Below, in pieces: positions 10,836 through 23,293 of a stretch of DNA of 64,000 nt. The stretch lies in assembly GCA_903632075.3 (NCBI GenBank), contig CAHIKZ030004732.1:902501-966500 (forward strand), read 5' to 3'. A model generated the notes under the pieces. That model saw only the letters and a program-made list of their open reading frames with translations. It ran no database searches and had not been told where the DNA came from. The stretch's first letter is position 1, and each line of letters opens with the position of its first letter. Made by a program: the position numbers and the translations under genes. The stretch comes from Acanthosepion pharaonis. Taxonomy: Eukaryota > Mollusca > Cephalopoda > Sepiida > Sepiidae.

Positions 10836-11986
10836 TATATTACGTTAGTTTGTATGTAGTTAACTTTTACTGATCATTCGTACTTTGTGCTGCAATTAAA
10901 GGTAAGTATTGTCGGTATTTACTGGAGATTTTTCTATTGTCTTTCTTTATGATTTTCAAATTTTCAAGTTTTTCTGTTCAATATTTTGTGCGGTTTGCTT
11001 AATTATTATTAATGTTAGTCGCTGAGGCTGATGAATATATAATGTGTGTTCGTGTGTATGTGTAAGTTTTTACTTTAATCTTTACTATTATACTACTTTC
11101 TGTGCGCTTCTCTTAGAAAACTATTTGTTAGCAGGTAAAAAAAAAAATTTATTTAATCTATTTCTATTTTTCCACAATGATGAAGTAAGTTGAGACTTCC
11201 GTTAAATTCACACATTCAAGTCAGACTCGGTACGTCACTGTCAAATGCAGTAATAGAATGTAGTTTTTATTTTTCTATTTTGAACAAACTTAGACAGACC
11301 AAAGGATAAAATGTATCTGTATCTCATATCATATTTGTATTTCTGTATCTCACTGGAGGAAGCTCATTTTTCAAAAAATACTCTTGTATATATACCGTTT
11401 GCTACAGCTATTCGACTAAAGTCACACAAAACTGTGGGGAAGGCTTTTATAATTTACTCATGATTTTGAAAAAAATTCCTTCGTTTTTCTTATTTGTTAA
11501 ATTCTGTTGAGTTGAATTAATGGATGCTACGATCCTGTGAGATTTAACAAATACGTGTCATGCAAAATATATCCGTCACCAGTGTTGACAATAAATTTTT
11601 ATTAATAAAATTTATTAAACACAAATACAAGAAAGTTGAACAAGTTCTACGAACTGAATATAAAATAGATTTTTGCCACTGCCCTTTATGAACATACGGC
11701 AGGTATAGATACTGCTTCGAAGAAGACAGTGGAAAATAGGTATGAAGGTAAGTTGTTTTTCATAATCATTCAAAGCTTTTGCTAGATTTTACATAAACAC
11801 TAGTATAATAATTATAAACAAAATAAAAATTTATATTTACAAACTTCAATGACTACATTTTGTTTACACGAAATGAAATATTTATTCAAAGATGAAACAA
11901 TTTTAAATTATTTCAATTTGATATCACATCACTGAAGAAAAGAAAGCGTTGAAAATAGTAAAAGTTTTATTTTTACAATCTAGAGG
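10836..11986. other. AT-rich DNA, no gene recognised
   Basis: No domain-bearing reading frame or repeat boundary recognised. I looked here for the missing right terminus of the Tc1 element and did not find it. Confidence 0.45.
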
Positions 11987-12125
11987 GTGACAGGATAAGG
12001 AACAAATAGAAAACGTTTATAAATTTAATACGTTTCGCTTTTATTAAAGCTTCATCAGAGAATGAAGCTTTAATAAAAGTGGAACATATATATAAACCTT
12101 TCCCGTTTGTTCCTTAGCTTGTCAT
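11987..12125. repeat. Foldback element with perfect 18-bp core hairpin
   Basis: Arms of about 64-69 bases (11987-12055 and 12062-12125) flank the 6-base loop cagaga. The inner 18 bp (12038-12055 with 12062-12079, cttttattaaagcttcat) pair perfectly. Outward the arms diverge but still share taaggaaca and gacag. Read on the minus strand, the left arm contains CTGATGAAGCTTTAATAAAA followed by GCGAAAC, which matches the two conserved strands of a hammerhead core around a 5-bp stem. Confidence 0.7.
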
Positions 12126-13039
12126 TCTGTCGCTTTCCGATTCATATTTGATCTGTAATTGATTCCAATTCAATCTACAAGGCGTCTCAAGAAATAAATA
12201 GACCTTTTTACTGTCCCAAATATTGGTTATTTTTTAGGTGAAACTGATTTAAAATGATGACTGAATTGAAAATTATCTTTGCGAAAAGGAAAATTATGCT
12301 TAAGTGCTACTGGAAGTGCAAGAATGTAGCTGAAAATTAAAGACAGTTTGGAATGGAATTTCAAACAATTCCATCAATGCGATTAGCCACGTCTAAAGCA
12401 GAAGGAACAAGTCCACATCTCTTCGGCAAGTGGCTTGTGAGACTAGCATTTCAAATTTGACACTATCGCATTTTGAAGCACGTCCATTTGACAAGTTTTA
12501 TTCTATCATTGATTATAATCTATATATATAATAATTATTCTACCCTCAGTAAAGATGGTCATAGCTGTCGGAATATGAGAGTAGTCTAATAAAGTCTAAT
12601 AAAGTCTAATAAAATAGACGAAAATGTAGCATCGAAAGTAGAAAAAGAAATTAAATATGAACAAGAAAATTTCGTAAAATAATACCGATGAAGTAATCAT
12701 AATTTTATTTTACAAAAATAAATCACATATTTTTATATAGAATTACTTTTTTGTACACAATAAATTTCATTATTTCATGTATATCAGTTTTTAAATAAAA
12801 TTATTAAGCCTTTTCATTTCTTTTTCTTCCCTACTTCCATCGTAAATATTATCATACTTTATGACAAAAAATATTTTTTTCTAAATTTTAACCATAAATC
12901 ATTTAACAAAAATCATTTAACACAATATTCCTACTGATCAAGTAAAGTGAACTTTTAAATGGAGTTGGCGTTTGGATAATTACAGAGCTCTCACCGTTAT
13001 TTATTTATGTATTTATTTATAAATAATTCTTTTAATCAT
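12126..13039. other. AT-rich DNA with a short decamer array (12584-12613)
   Basis: gtctaataaa is repeated three times in tandem at 12584-12613. No gene recognised in the remainder. Confidence 0.5.
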
Positions 13040-13230
13040 TTCAAGCAAGGCAATAAACCCACTAAGACGGAAGATAATATTTGATATTGCATTTATTTTT
13101 TTAAGATCAAAGTTAACTGAAAACGGAAGAGAGTTCTACAAGCGAGAAGAAACTGACGGTCACATCTAGCGGCCATTTTAACTCTAAGATGATGAGACCT
13201 TGCCGCCAATCTAGCAGTACGCTTATATTC
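13040..13230 (-). mobile_element. 3' end of a CR1/jockey-like LINE
   Basis: The minus strand encodes RTARLAARSHHLRVKMAARC, close to the C-terminal wording of other LINE copies in this window (for example SRLHEFKRATRLA at about 55400-55440). The 3' tail aagcaaggcaataaacccac (about 13044) matches tails at 19034, 26255 and 33896. Only the last 200 bp or so is present, typical of 5' truncation. Confidence 0.6.
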
Positions 13231-14070
13231 ATAATTATGATAAAAATTTAGTAAAATAATAAGTGATTTGTTATCGCACTTAACCGCCCCGTTTGGGTGC
13301 TTGAAGTGAATCACTTAAACAAGTAAAGCCACATAAAAAATTAAAATTACTTCCTAAAATGTCTACATTTGAAACAAATATACGATTTTATGCCCAACAG
13401 GGGGAATATTTCGATCTCTTTCTTCTTCTCCTGCATGAGTTTATAGTTAAATGTTTTAAATAGCCGAAAGTACTTCGGCTCACTCAAGTAAAGGAAAATT
13501 TATCGAACAGACAGATTAGATTCATTATATTTGTGAAGAAAGAAAAACTTATTTCTTTGAGAATAGTGATAAGAAAAAGATAATAAAATGTCGTAGAATG
13601 TATTGTACAGCTGGTGTTGTTACGTTGGCGTTACTTGTCCATGTCATACAAAATGCAACCCTACAATAATTGATTGATAGCTCTCTCGAACATTTTATTC
13701 ACTTCGCCTCTTAACATTTAAACAAAGACAGAGTAATATATTCCTTTGACCAAAATATATTCAATTGATCGAATAAGGAAGCAGAGCTTTATATCGACAA
13801 ATGAAAATGTCGGCGCTATTTTCTAGATGATCGATTTGATAAAGTCCTGCGTTAGATGAGAAAAGCAAGCGACTATAAAAAGCAAGGATCATGTAATTGT
13901 TGTGGATTTGTTAGGTCGAAGAAAGATGACACATGTGATCCTTAGAATTCTCTGGAAGAATATTTAAATCGACGGCTGGAGTCAGCATCTCTGGGGATTA
14001 CTTATGAAATGTCTCGATTCGATTCACCGATACCTAACTTGGTCGATATTCTTTTCTAGAGATGAAAGCT

Positions 14071-14074
<4 letters not shown>
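13231..14074. other. AT-rich DNA, no gene recognised
   Basis: No supported coding sequence, RNA gene or repeat boundary. Confidence 0.45.
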
Positions 14075-14144
<70 letters not shown>

Positions 14145-14149
14145 TATAA
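14075..14149 (+). repeat. (TA)n microsatellite
   Basis: Almost pure ta array. It is followed by tttttatatatcaagaa (14157-14173), a 17-mer also found at 33724-33740 beside another (TA)n array. Confidence 0.9.
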
Positions 14150-14215
14150 CGATATATTTTTATATATCAAGAACAGTATTGGAGAAATTGAATGATAATG
14201 TGAAATAAGTTACTT

Positions 14216-14248
14216 GTGACGTGTTTCGTCCTTCAGGACTTCATCGGA
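14216..14248 (-). repeat. Hammerhead-like repeat unit
   Basis: On the minus strand the unit reads TCCGATGAAGTCCTGAAGGA followed by CGAAACACGTCAC. GTCC and GGAC form a 4-bp stem around TGAA, followed by GAAAC and a GTC triplet. The bases just outside (GT before the core, AC after GTC) can pair for two positions. It is the cleanest single copy in the window. Confidence 0.6.
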
Positions 14249-14609
14249 CTAAATTTGTTATGTTAGTACAACTACAAATGCGCACGAACGAGGGGTGCTG
14301 GGGATTTTAGATTTTTTTTAATCTAGCCGAATTCATTTGGCGTCTTTTATTTTTTCTTTCCATCACTTTTGCTAATAGGTATCCCACACTGTTATTTTAG
14401 AAGACCTGCCAGAAATGGTTAAATGTTGTAAGCGCCAGGACATAAATTTACTGTTGATGACCTTGAACTCTCTAGATATTTAGGTCATAGTGAATTATTT
14501 TTTCCTTTGATCATTAGTAGCATTTTTTATATCAAGAATTTGGTAAATCTCTTTAAAATGGTTAACCAACGCATTTGAAGTATTGTTTAGTAAAATGTCC
14601 CTTTTGCAT

Positions 14610-14614
<5 letters not shown>

Positions 14615-14666
<52 letters not shown>

Positions 14667-14739
14667 CATACATATATAAATATACATATATATATGTATG
14701 TATGTATGTATATATATATATATATATATATATACATAC

Positions 14740-14794
<55 letters not shown>

Positions 14795-14809
14795 CATACA
14801 TACATACAT
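14615..14809 (+). repeat. Long (TA)n/(TACA)n microsatellite
   Basis: About 195 bp of ta with tacatacatac interruptions. Overlapping Tyr-Ile open frames on both strands are translations of this array. Confidence 0.9.
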
Positions 14810-15599
14810 TTAAAACTTTAAGTTGCACTACGAACTTAGGTATATGTATATTTATTAATATATACTTCTTAGTTCTATCTAAGCACATTGAGCACTGTTT
14901 TGTTTCCACCTTGTATTAAATTACCTAAATATTTATTCGCTTACCTGTGTATGCCCGTAAAGCACGTATATACAGTTACTAATATGTAATTATTTGGTTT
15001 ATGTTCACATTTATACCATGTATATACATATATATATAGAATACATATATATATATATATAATATATTATATATATTTATGTACGTATGTATTTATTCGT
15101 GTGTGGAGGGAGAGAGAGCAAGGGGAAGAGAAAGTGATAGAGACAGAGAAGGTGATATCTAAAAGTATCTCACTTTCTTTATCTACCTGTCAGCTTTTAA
15201 TGAAAATCATAATTTGAATAGTTGATTGTTACTTCAGCTGGAATATTTCTTTAGCTGAAGGAAAATCACCTCCGACTAAGTTAGGAAATAGACTATAAAT
15301 AGATGTGCCGTGTCGGCATCCTAGAATTTACAAAAGTTCGAAATTTGTTGCTGATAACTGCTCGGAAGATTTTGTTGCGACAAAAAGATATTTATTTCCT
15401 GACCCTTTTGTTTTCCTTCCTGTGTCTTACAGGGGCTGAGTGAGTATATGCAGTTAAAATATGTTTTACCATGATAGATGCGATTAAGAGCCTATTTATT
15501 TAGTAAGTGTCTCGAAGAAAAAGGTTTACAGTCAACATATGATAAGTAATTAAAATTATGACAATAAGGAGGACAAATAATGATTGACCTTCGACTTGA
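14810..15599. other. AT-rich DNA with short TA and GA tracts
   Basis: Short (TA)n runs occur near 15025-15075 and a gagagaga tract near 15108-15150. No gene recognised. Confidence 0.45.
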
Positions 15600-15789
15600 T
15601 GCGGTCATTATTGAAGTATTTCGGAAAGCAACCACCCGTGTGTCTGTTCCACAAATTAGTAGTTCTTGGAGGAAAAAGCGGTTTGACTGGAATTTTCTGC
15701 TCACATTTAGATCACAGGAGCAATGAAGATGATTCGACTCTGTGGAAGTGGCAAAGCATGCCCGAGCTGCTAAGGTGCGAACTGTTGAA

Positions 15790-16160
15790 AAATACTGGTG
15801 TCAGACGCCTTCGAATAATCTTGCATTAAGAGTATTCTGTATAGAGAGATAGTATAGTGAATAGAGTAGAGAATAGCGATCCGTATAGTAATAGAGGATA
15901 GGCTAGGAATAACGATCATTTAGACGTCACGCAACATCCTATAGTTGCGTTTCCTTTATGGTCACGTGGTCTACTTATTGGATCATTATTGAATAATGGG
16001 ATCGCCTGTGTTTGCTAACTGGCGATCTATGTTCAAACTCAAGTGTCGGCAGCGACACTTTATTCCTATATAAGAATCTGTAGAAAAGAGATAGCAAAAT
16101 AGAAAAAAAATCATCACCCACAAGAACGCGTAAACGATTTTGAATTGTATCAAATCTGGT
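15790..16160 (+). promoter_or_regulatory. TATA-bearing stretch, possible solo LTR
   Basis: Less AT-rich than its surroundings. It contains a TATA-type box tatataag (16067-16074), preceded by a perfect 6-bp hairpin gtgtcg/cgacac (16043-16048 with 16053-16058). An LTR retrotransposon promoter often looks like this, but no TG...CA ends or target duplication could be fixed. No coding sequence follows. A chance TATA box in AT-rich DNA is a fair alternative. Confidence 0.2.
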
Positions 16161-16439
16161 AAGTAAAGATTTGGTCAGCTATGACTCTTGTAAAGAAAAA
16201 TAATGTATATAATAATGTATATTTATGTGTAGTTAGATAATGGGGTAGATTTTTACATATATTTATTCACGATATAAAAGATGAGGATTGTTGATTGAAT
16301 GATTTGGTTTTTTTACAGCATTATCGGTTATTTAAAGTTGAAATATATTTTGCATTGTACGAAAAATTGGTTTATTTATAAGTGAATATTGCACTAATAA
16401 TATTTTGAGAATAGCAATGATTTTTTCCAGATACAAGTC

Positions 16440-16595
16440 CTATTATTTAACCCATAGCTAGGGAATGATATAGATTCATATCGTTCTCAAGAATATTTTC
16501 GCGTAACGAACCGGACTAGAATTCGAACTCGGCTCCTCGATTTTTCATTCACGGCCGCGAGAAAGATGATGATCACTCGACGAGCTATTGTGAAT
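16440..16595 (-). repeat. tRNA-like SINE fragment
   Basis: The minus strand has a B-box-like gagccgagttcgaattctag (16515-16534). Upstream of it is an A-box-like tagctcgtcgagtgatcatc (16568-16587), at a tRNA-like spacing. A related arrangement at 51834-51890 shares the B-box region and some downstream sequence, which supports a dispersed SINE family. Confidence 0.5.
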
Positions 16596-16599
16596 AAAC

Positions 16600-17129
16600 A
16601 ATATTCGATTAGCAAACAAGGATCGCTTGTAGTTTGTGACATTCTTCTGCAAATTATGCAAATAAATATCGAAATATTAAAATAATCGAATACAATTTAA
16701 TTGTTGAAACATTTAACATTTATCATAATTCGAATGACAACGGCAGATGCAGTCTAAGCAAAGATGGATTCTGTCAGTATTTGCTCTGTGTAATTACATA
16801 GGTTCATATATATGTATACAGCACTAACCCTTACCTCTCAAACATATGCGCACATGTATTGAGAAATATATTTATAGACGAGGAATATGTGATTGAAATG
16901 CGCTATCGATCGAATGTGCAATGACCGGAAGTAACCTTTGATGGAATATATTGACATCACTTCGCCATACTTGCGAATACCGTCTCGTAAGTATAAGTAT
17001 GCTAAAAATACAGCCGGGACGTTGAGAGGCGTCATCAATCGCCTCCATGTTCGTCCTCATAGGTTAATGGCCAATTCTCGAGGATTTTTAGAAGATTTAA
17101 TTTTCTGTCAAATGGACTGGTTGGTTTTC

Positions 17130-17180
<51 letters not shown>

Positions 17181-18174
17181 GAATATATATTTTTTACCTT
17201 ACCTAGCACTAATATTAGCACGAGCACTCAATGTGCGATATTACACACACACACACATAGGGACTGTTTGATGCTAAACAATCGTCAGGAACATGTGTTG
17301 TTTTTTCCTCGTCTATTTATATATGCGGGTCAGTGATGCATTGTGGATAGTCTATTGTATTGTGGGTACTCTATTCTAACGGTATTTTGGCGGGAGTGGT
17401 TTGTTAATTTGTTTATTATTTAGTTATTTATTTGGATTAATTTATTTTATTTTTATTTTTATTTCATTTATTTTTATTTATTCTTTTCAGTTTTCGATTT
17501 TTAAGTAACGTAGTAAAAATTTGTTTTCATGTCTGCGTTTTGAGATGAGTTCTGAGCGTTTATTTAGTAGTTTGGGAAGGTAATTAGAGCTATTTTTTCC
17601 TCTAAGTAGAGTTTGCAGTTTTTGGATTGATTATTGTAGGTTGGTGTTCTTTTCCTTATTTTCCATCATATTTTTGATGTGGTCACAAATATTAATGGAT
17701 TTATTTTTAATCCGACATATTTTTATTACTTTACATTATTTTTAGCGGATACCCGTATTTGAGTAAGACGATCCATTTCATATTTAACAGTATTTGTTTT
17801 ATTTAATAGTGGATAAAACAGTTGGTTGAAGTAATCCAATGATTTGATCCAAAGAGTTTTCTGTTTAGTACTTGGCCACAGCAGAGATGAACAAAATCTT
17901 GGAGAGTTGGAGTAACTTAAACTGAGATATCAGTTCGAATAATCTAAATAGTGTAAATAGTTACAATACTTCATAAATATAGACAGATGCTAAGTATTTA
18001 TTTCGTCTGAGGGCATATTTCCTTTTATAAGTTTTCTCGAGTGTATAGGCCGGTAGACAAAATAAATACTGTATACTGTTTAAAATAAAAAGTAGCATTT
18101 ACTCAAATACGAGTATCCATTAAAAATAACGTTTGAAGCAATAATCATAATAATAATGATGATAATAATATATG
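16600..18174. other. AT-rich DNA with a (TA)n array at 17134-17176
   Basis: Apart from the (TA)n array and a short (CA)n run near 17245-17258, no feature is recognised. A 132-aa open frame (16938-17336) reads straight through the microsatellite and has no recognisable domain. Confidence 0.45.
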
Positions 18175-18250
18175 CATATATATATATATGTGTGTGTGTG
18201 TGTGCGCGCGCGCGTGCGTGCGTGTCTGTGCGCGTGTGCGTGTATGCATG
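18175..18250 (+). repeat. (TA)n-(TG)n-(CG)n microsatellite
   Basis: Alternating purine-pyrimidine sequence in which ta gives way to tg and then to a gcgcgcgcgcgtgcgtgcg block, unusual for this AT-rich window. Confidence 0.9.
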
Positions 18251-18265
18251 TATATAATTTAAAAT

Positions 18266-18398
18266 TTACTATATTTATAGGGGAAAAGTGGTCAATGTCG
18301 GAGATGGACCGTTTATTGGCAGTACAGACATTAGGAAGGTGATTCAGTTTCACGCCTGAATGCGATCTTCAGAACAAGTGCTACCGCTCCTTTAAAGG

Positions 18399-18451
<53 letters not shown>

Positions 18452-18590
18452 TCACTGAATGACTAATGGAAGTAGGGAAGAAGAAAACACGCCCTTCTCT
18501 GTTCTTTTGTTTAGAGATAATATCTAGCATGAAGATCGCATTCAGGCATGAAACTAACAGTTCCATGCAGTGTTGATTCCTATGACCTGC
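18266..18590. repeat. Two inverted copies of a (TA)n-capping repeat
   Basis: Left copy (18266-18372) and right inverted copy (18530-18590) flank a (CT)n-(TA)n array (18399-18450). The 25-base segments 18347-18371 and 18530-18554 (gtttcacgcctgaatgcgat and on) are inverted repeats with one mismatch. The left copy shares its start with 21086-21146 and 44711-44840. The right copy matches the reverse complement of about 44782-44821 (catgcagtgttgatt). The family is unnamed to me. Confidence 0.7.
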
Positions 18591-19021
18591 CGACGTATAC
18601 ATATATTTTTATATTTTGCCATGCAAAATCAATTGACTGTTGGAAGTCTTATAACCAGATAATCCCATTACAACACCCAATAAAAGTAGAAAGTCACCTG
18701 AAATCATGTCACAAAAAATTGGTTACTATTTTTTAAAAGTTTCTTTCATAGTTTAATCTCAGTCTCAGCATTGATTAATCGCCATAGTATATATCCGCTT
18801 AATTATCCCGCTCCTTACGTACAAAGAAGTTAAGATTAAAAGATTAAAATATAGGCTAATTAACTCTAAAATTAATGGAAGGATTTGTGTTTAAGCTTTA
18901 AACGCTGTTAAAAAAAACGATCTTGGTTTTAGCAACAAAATAAAAGTAACGCCAGTTGTTTTGTAATTGATTGTTTGCGTTTAAATTTGCCAGGAAGTAT
19001 GAAAAGGCATTTATCATTTAT
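18591..19021. other. AT-rich DNA, no gene recognised
   Basis: No supported coding, RNA or repeat feature. Confidence 0.45.
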
Positions 19022-19090
19022 TATCTCACTCCGACCCCAAGGAAGGCGATAATGCCACTAAAGCGCAAAGGGTTCCTGTGAGTGAAAAAG
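19022..19090 (-). mobile_element. LINE 3' tail fragment
   Basis: aaggaaggcgataatgccac (about 19040-19059) and the following taaagcgc match the tail at 26255 and, less closely, those at 13044 and 33896. No coding part accompanies it. Confidence 0.4.
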
Positions 19091-20988
19091 AATGATAAAA
19101 CTTTAGAAGGAACTGAAAACCCAATCCTAAACAGCGAACAAGGGATAAACTTCTGTTCCATAGATGAGTGTGAACCGGACTATAAGCGAACCTATATATG
19201 GAAAAGGTAAATAAGCGTCATTTAATTTATATAATTTCAAAAAATTTTACCAGAGATAAAGATTAAAATTGAAACCGATGCAAATATGTTTCCCTTGTAA
19301 CTAATAGACGAGAACGAAAGACAAAAGTTTCACGATAATTCAATTTGGCCGAATGTAATTTCAAACGAAAGAAAATTCTCAAAATAATTATAAAAATGTT
19401 TTTTTTTGTTTTATCATAATGAAAATAAACGAGACGAATTTACATCTGGAACCAATATTCAACAGTTTACATTTAAATCATAGAAAATAAATGCATGTCT
19501 TCTTTATCTTTACATTATATTTTCAAATGTAATTTCCCTTTTCACTCCTTCTTTTCTCGAGGAAGTAACAACTAAAGCGTGAAAATTGTCCCTAAAACCT
19601 CATTAATAAAACCTCAAGTTGATTCAAGTAGGCGAAGCGCTCATAAACTCATAAATCATGTGTGGAACAAGTAAAATTTATTACTATTTATTTTTTTAAA
19701 GAAAGAAATAAATGCCAAAGCTTTCTTTTATATTTTTCCGTATATTCTTTTTTCGCGTCAAAATCACTTGCTTCCCAAATCAATTTTTTTTAATTTTCTC
19801 TTTAGTTATCCAGTTTTATTTATTTATTCATTATCATTATTATTATTTTTTTTATTTTATTTCCTTTTAATTCTGTTGTATACACATTTCTTTCCGGATT
19901 CCGCCCAGAGACCTAATGTCAGAAATGGCATCATGACATTTTCCACTGACCAATAAAAAAAGCACACGCACACGCACACATAGTTTACTGATGTGTATAC
20001 AAAGCACACACATCACAGTCAAATGACGATTCCGATACATCCACATTTAGAGGAGAAATAGCATAATTGAGATGGAAAGCGTCAATGTTGGGGACTATAT
20101 TTGGAAGTTTAAGATTTTGTATTCATTTTGTTTACACTTTATATGTTTCCACGAGTAAATCTGTCGTAAGTACAAGCATTATTTTTTGACCAACCATCGT
20201 ATCATTTTTTATTCACTTTTACACTTCAAATGGATTTTTAAAAAATTCATATCACTTTTTTAATATTTCTTTTCGTTTTATCCATTTCCGTTAAGCTTTT
20301 ATTTTCCTTTTTTTCATTCCTGTCTTTAATTTCACCGTTTTGTACACTTCTTTATTTTCTTTTGAATTTTTTTATTTTAATCTTTTATTATTTCAGTTTT
20401 TCTTGTAATTTCTATCTCTTTCTTCTTCGTCTTCCATCAACATTTTATCATTTTTGTATTTGTTTAATCGCATTTTAAATTTTATTAACGCCATCTTGTA
20501 TTTGATTTTTGTTATATCTTGTTTTTCTTTTATATATTTAACATTTATATATTATATTTTATTTCTTTAAAAGAAAAAAGAAATAATGTATATTTCTAAA
20601 TATTTCTTGTGGATTTTTTTCTGGAATTTTAAAACCGTTATATGTCTTTAATTTTATATTTTAGTAAAATTTTATTTTTATTTCGTTTATTTCTGAACCT
20701 TTACTACGGATTTCAGTTGATTTTTTTATTTTTTGGTTTTCAGCATCAAAATTCTTTCTTAAATCTCAGTGAGTAGATTAATGCGAGACTGGTTACTGGG
20801 AATAGGCACATCAATAAGTTCATAGCTTAATGGTGAAAACGGCATTTTAATTTATAGGACAAATATTTATTTTTCAACTTTATCATTTTCTTTGTCGATG
20901 AACATCATCCAGTGATCAATCTTAATCACATATCATTGAATTTTCAAATCAAAATTCAGCTCATAACTACAGACACACAAAGACAGAT
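19091..20988. other. AT-rich DNA, no gene recognised
   Basis: Long T-rich stretches (about 20190-20760) and no domain-bearing open frame. Confidence 0.5.
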
Positions 20989-20992
20989 ACAT

Positions 20993-21057
<65 letters not shown>
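20989..21057 (+). repeat. (CA)n-(TA)n microsatellite
   Basis: Pure ca units pass into pure ta units. Confidence 0.9.
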
Positions 21058-21063
<6 letters not shown>

Positions 21064-21085
21064 CAAAAAATATAGTTCTAAGGTG

Positions 21086-21146
21086 TGCTATATTTATGGG
21101 ATAAAGTGATCAATATCAGAGATAGGGCGTATGTGAATACCAATGT
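21086..21146 (+). repeat. (TA)n-capping repeat, short copy
   Basis: ctatatttatgggataaagt and the following gatcaatatcagagata correspond to the starts of the copies at 18266 and 44711. It is sandwiched between two (TA)n arrays (the second at 21151-21190). Confidence 0.6.
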
Positions 21147-21149
21147 TCA

Positions 21150-21190
<41 letters not shown>

Positions 21191-21191
<1 letters not shown>

Positions 21192-22614
21192 TACGGTGCG
21201 ATGGATAAATTGTCGTCTAAATGCCGCAAAAATGAAAATAACTCTGGTATCTCATTGACACCCAAATACGCTGAAAATATCGTATTGGAGCTTCCGGCGT
21301 GAATACCAGCAATACAACGTTCCGTTTCCAAATCTCTGGTGGATTGAATTGCGTTATGGTGATCTTTTTTCTCACAGACGGTGCCCAACTGACCCTACTC
21401 TCTAGCCACGACTAAATGCGTTGTTTGTTTATGATTTTGTCGACTGAACCCATATAGACATTATATTTCAGTTAAATCCAATATCATACTGAAATTCATC
21501 TCTACCATGATTAACCAAGATTTGAGGACGTCATCTGCCATATATTCCTGAAGCATCCAAATCTCAATTAATATTCGCCTGCGACTCGTTTTACCTACAA
21601 AAAAATAAATAATTAAAAAACGAATTACTTTGGAAATCTACGAAAGTCATCATAAGTCGGTAAAATTTCTTAATTACGACTTCATTTTGTCGGTAATTAT
21701 TTTCAACGAGCTGATTAGAATTATTTTGTTTTGTTTTCTGATTTATTTTCTCGTTCCAGAGACGAAAATGAAAATTAGTTTCCTTTTAACAATTATTCCT
21801 CCGGCATAATATCTGTCTTCAATCATTTATTTAGATTCCTGTCGTGCTTCATTTTGTATTTTGCTTATAATGAATGATATTGAGACGGTTTGTGAGAAAT
21901 ACATAACTTTGAAAAGCTTCGACCGTGACGTCATTCTAGATGCATTAATACTGTCCTAAAATTTAAACAGAACGCTTAATACATTTGATATTGAGTCCAG
22001 TTATGCCGCTTAGTTTCTTGCGGGTAAAACTAAAAATAGAATTCGTACTTGTTTTCTTGTAAATCAGGAATCTTCTTTTCATTCATGTTAAGATATCACA
22101 CATAACAGCTAAAATTTAATTCCTATTTATCACAGAAGTCTTTGTTCAACCAGATGCAAGCAGTTTCTTTTTACTACCAATAAACTGAACGAACTTTGTT
22201 GACGTGCCACTCCAAACTATCTCCTCTTCTCAGTTACACCAACAGCAGAAATATCGACATATGGTGGACAAAGCAAAATTCCGTATCAAGCCTTGTTCAT
22301 TGTGCCATTATTCAGTTAATAATCTAAGATTCTACCCAAAACCCTAACGTCTTTTCAGTAGAATTAAATACGGAAAAGAAAACAGAAAAAAATAGTATGA
22401 ATTTAAAAAAAAAAAAGAAAATGTGTTGAATCGTTCAGTTTGGAAATGGTATCACTCGAGGGGAAGTGAAAGTACTTTAGATATCATGGCGGCGATACTA
22501 TGGTGCTGTAAAGGTTCTTTTTGTACGATAGCATGATGTCAATGATCTATTTTTTCTACCTTTTACAGGAATAGACATTTAAAAGGATAACTAAAATCCT
22601 TAGAGCATAATTGT
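21191..22614. other. Mixed-composition DNA, no gene recognised
   Basis: 21195-21420 is less AT-rich than the surroundings. On the minus strand it keeps an open frame (LETERCIAGIHAGSSNTIFS and on) whose family I do not recognise; it could be part of a transposon. The rest shows nothing. Confidence 0.35.
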
Positions 22615-23080
22615 TTATATTTCTTTCTGTTTTCTTCATATTCTCCTTTTCTCTCTTTTCTATACTCTCTACCTTCTTTTTGAGCTTCTTTTTCGTTTTA
22701 CTTTTATTCATTTATTTTGTCTTTCTCTTTTTCTTCTTTTTTTAATTAATTTTCATTCATTTTCTTTTCCTTTCATCGTTTTATTTTCTACTTTTTCCTT
22801 CTTAACTTCATTCATTAATTGTTTTACATTATTTTCTGTTATTTTTCTTCTTTTCCTTCCTGTTCACACAATTGTCCACGTTACCCAAAGTATTCATTTA
22901 TTCACATCCTCCCTTACTTTCTTCTTTTCCTTCTATCTTCTTCATTTTTATTTTCTTTCCTTTCCTTCATTCTACTATTTTTATTTCTTCCTTCTCTTTT
23001 CTTTATTTCTTTATTTCTTTCAAATTCTTGTCTTTTTTCATCTTGTCATTTCCTTTCCTTTCTTCTGTTACTTGCTTTAT
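22615..23080 (+). repeat. Pyrimidine-rich low-complexity tract
   Basis: Dominated by ttc, ttt and cct. The 118-aa and 93-aa open frames inside (F, S, L rich) result from that composition. Confidence 0.7.
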
Positions 23081-23293
23081 TATTCTGTTATATTATTCAG
23101 ACATACATCCCCACATTTGCTGTTTTCATCAAATTTATTTCGTTGTTGTCTAATTTTTTGATCGAAAATTTGTGATAAAAACAATAAATATGGAATAATA
23201 GTTCGGATAAACCGTGGAATGAGGAAAATATTTTCTTTTTCTAATTCGTATTCCTTCTTTCAGTAAACAAGCAAACTCCGTAATAAGACGAGG

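Noticed and set aside
22819..23175. 118-codon hydrophobic plus-strand frame resembling a membrane protein
   Set aside because: Hydrophobicity follows from a ttc/ttt-rich tract; overlapping frames look the same.
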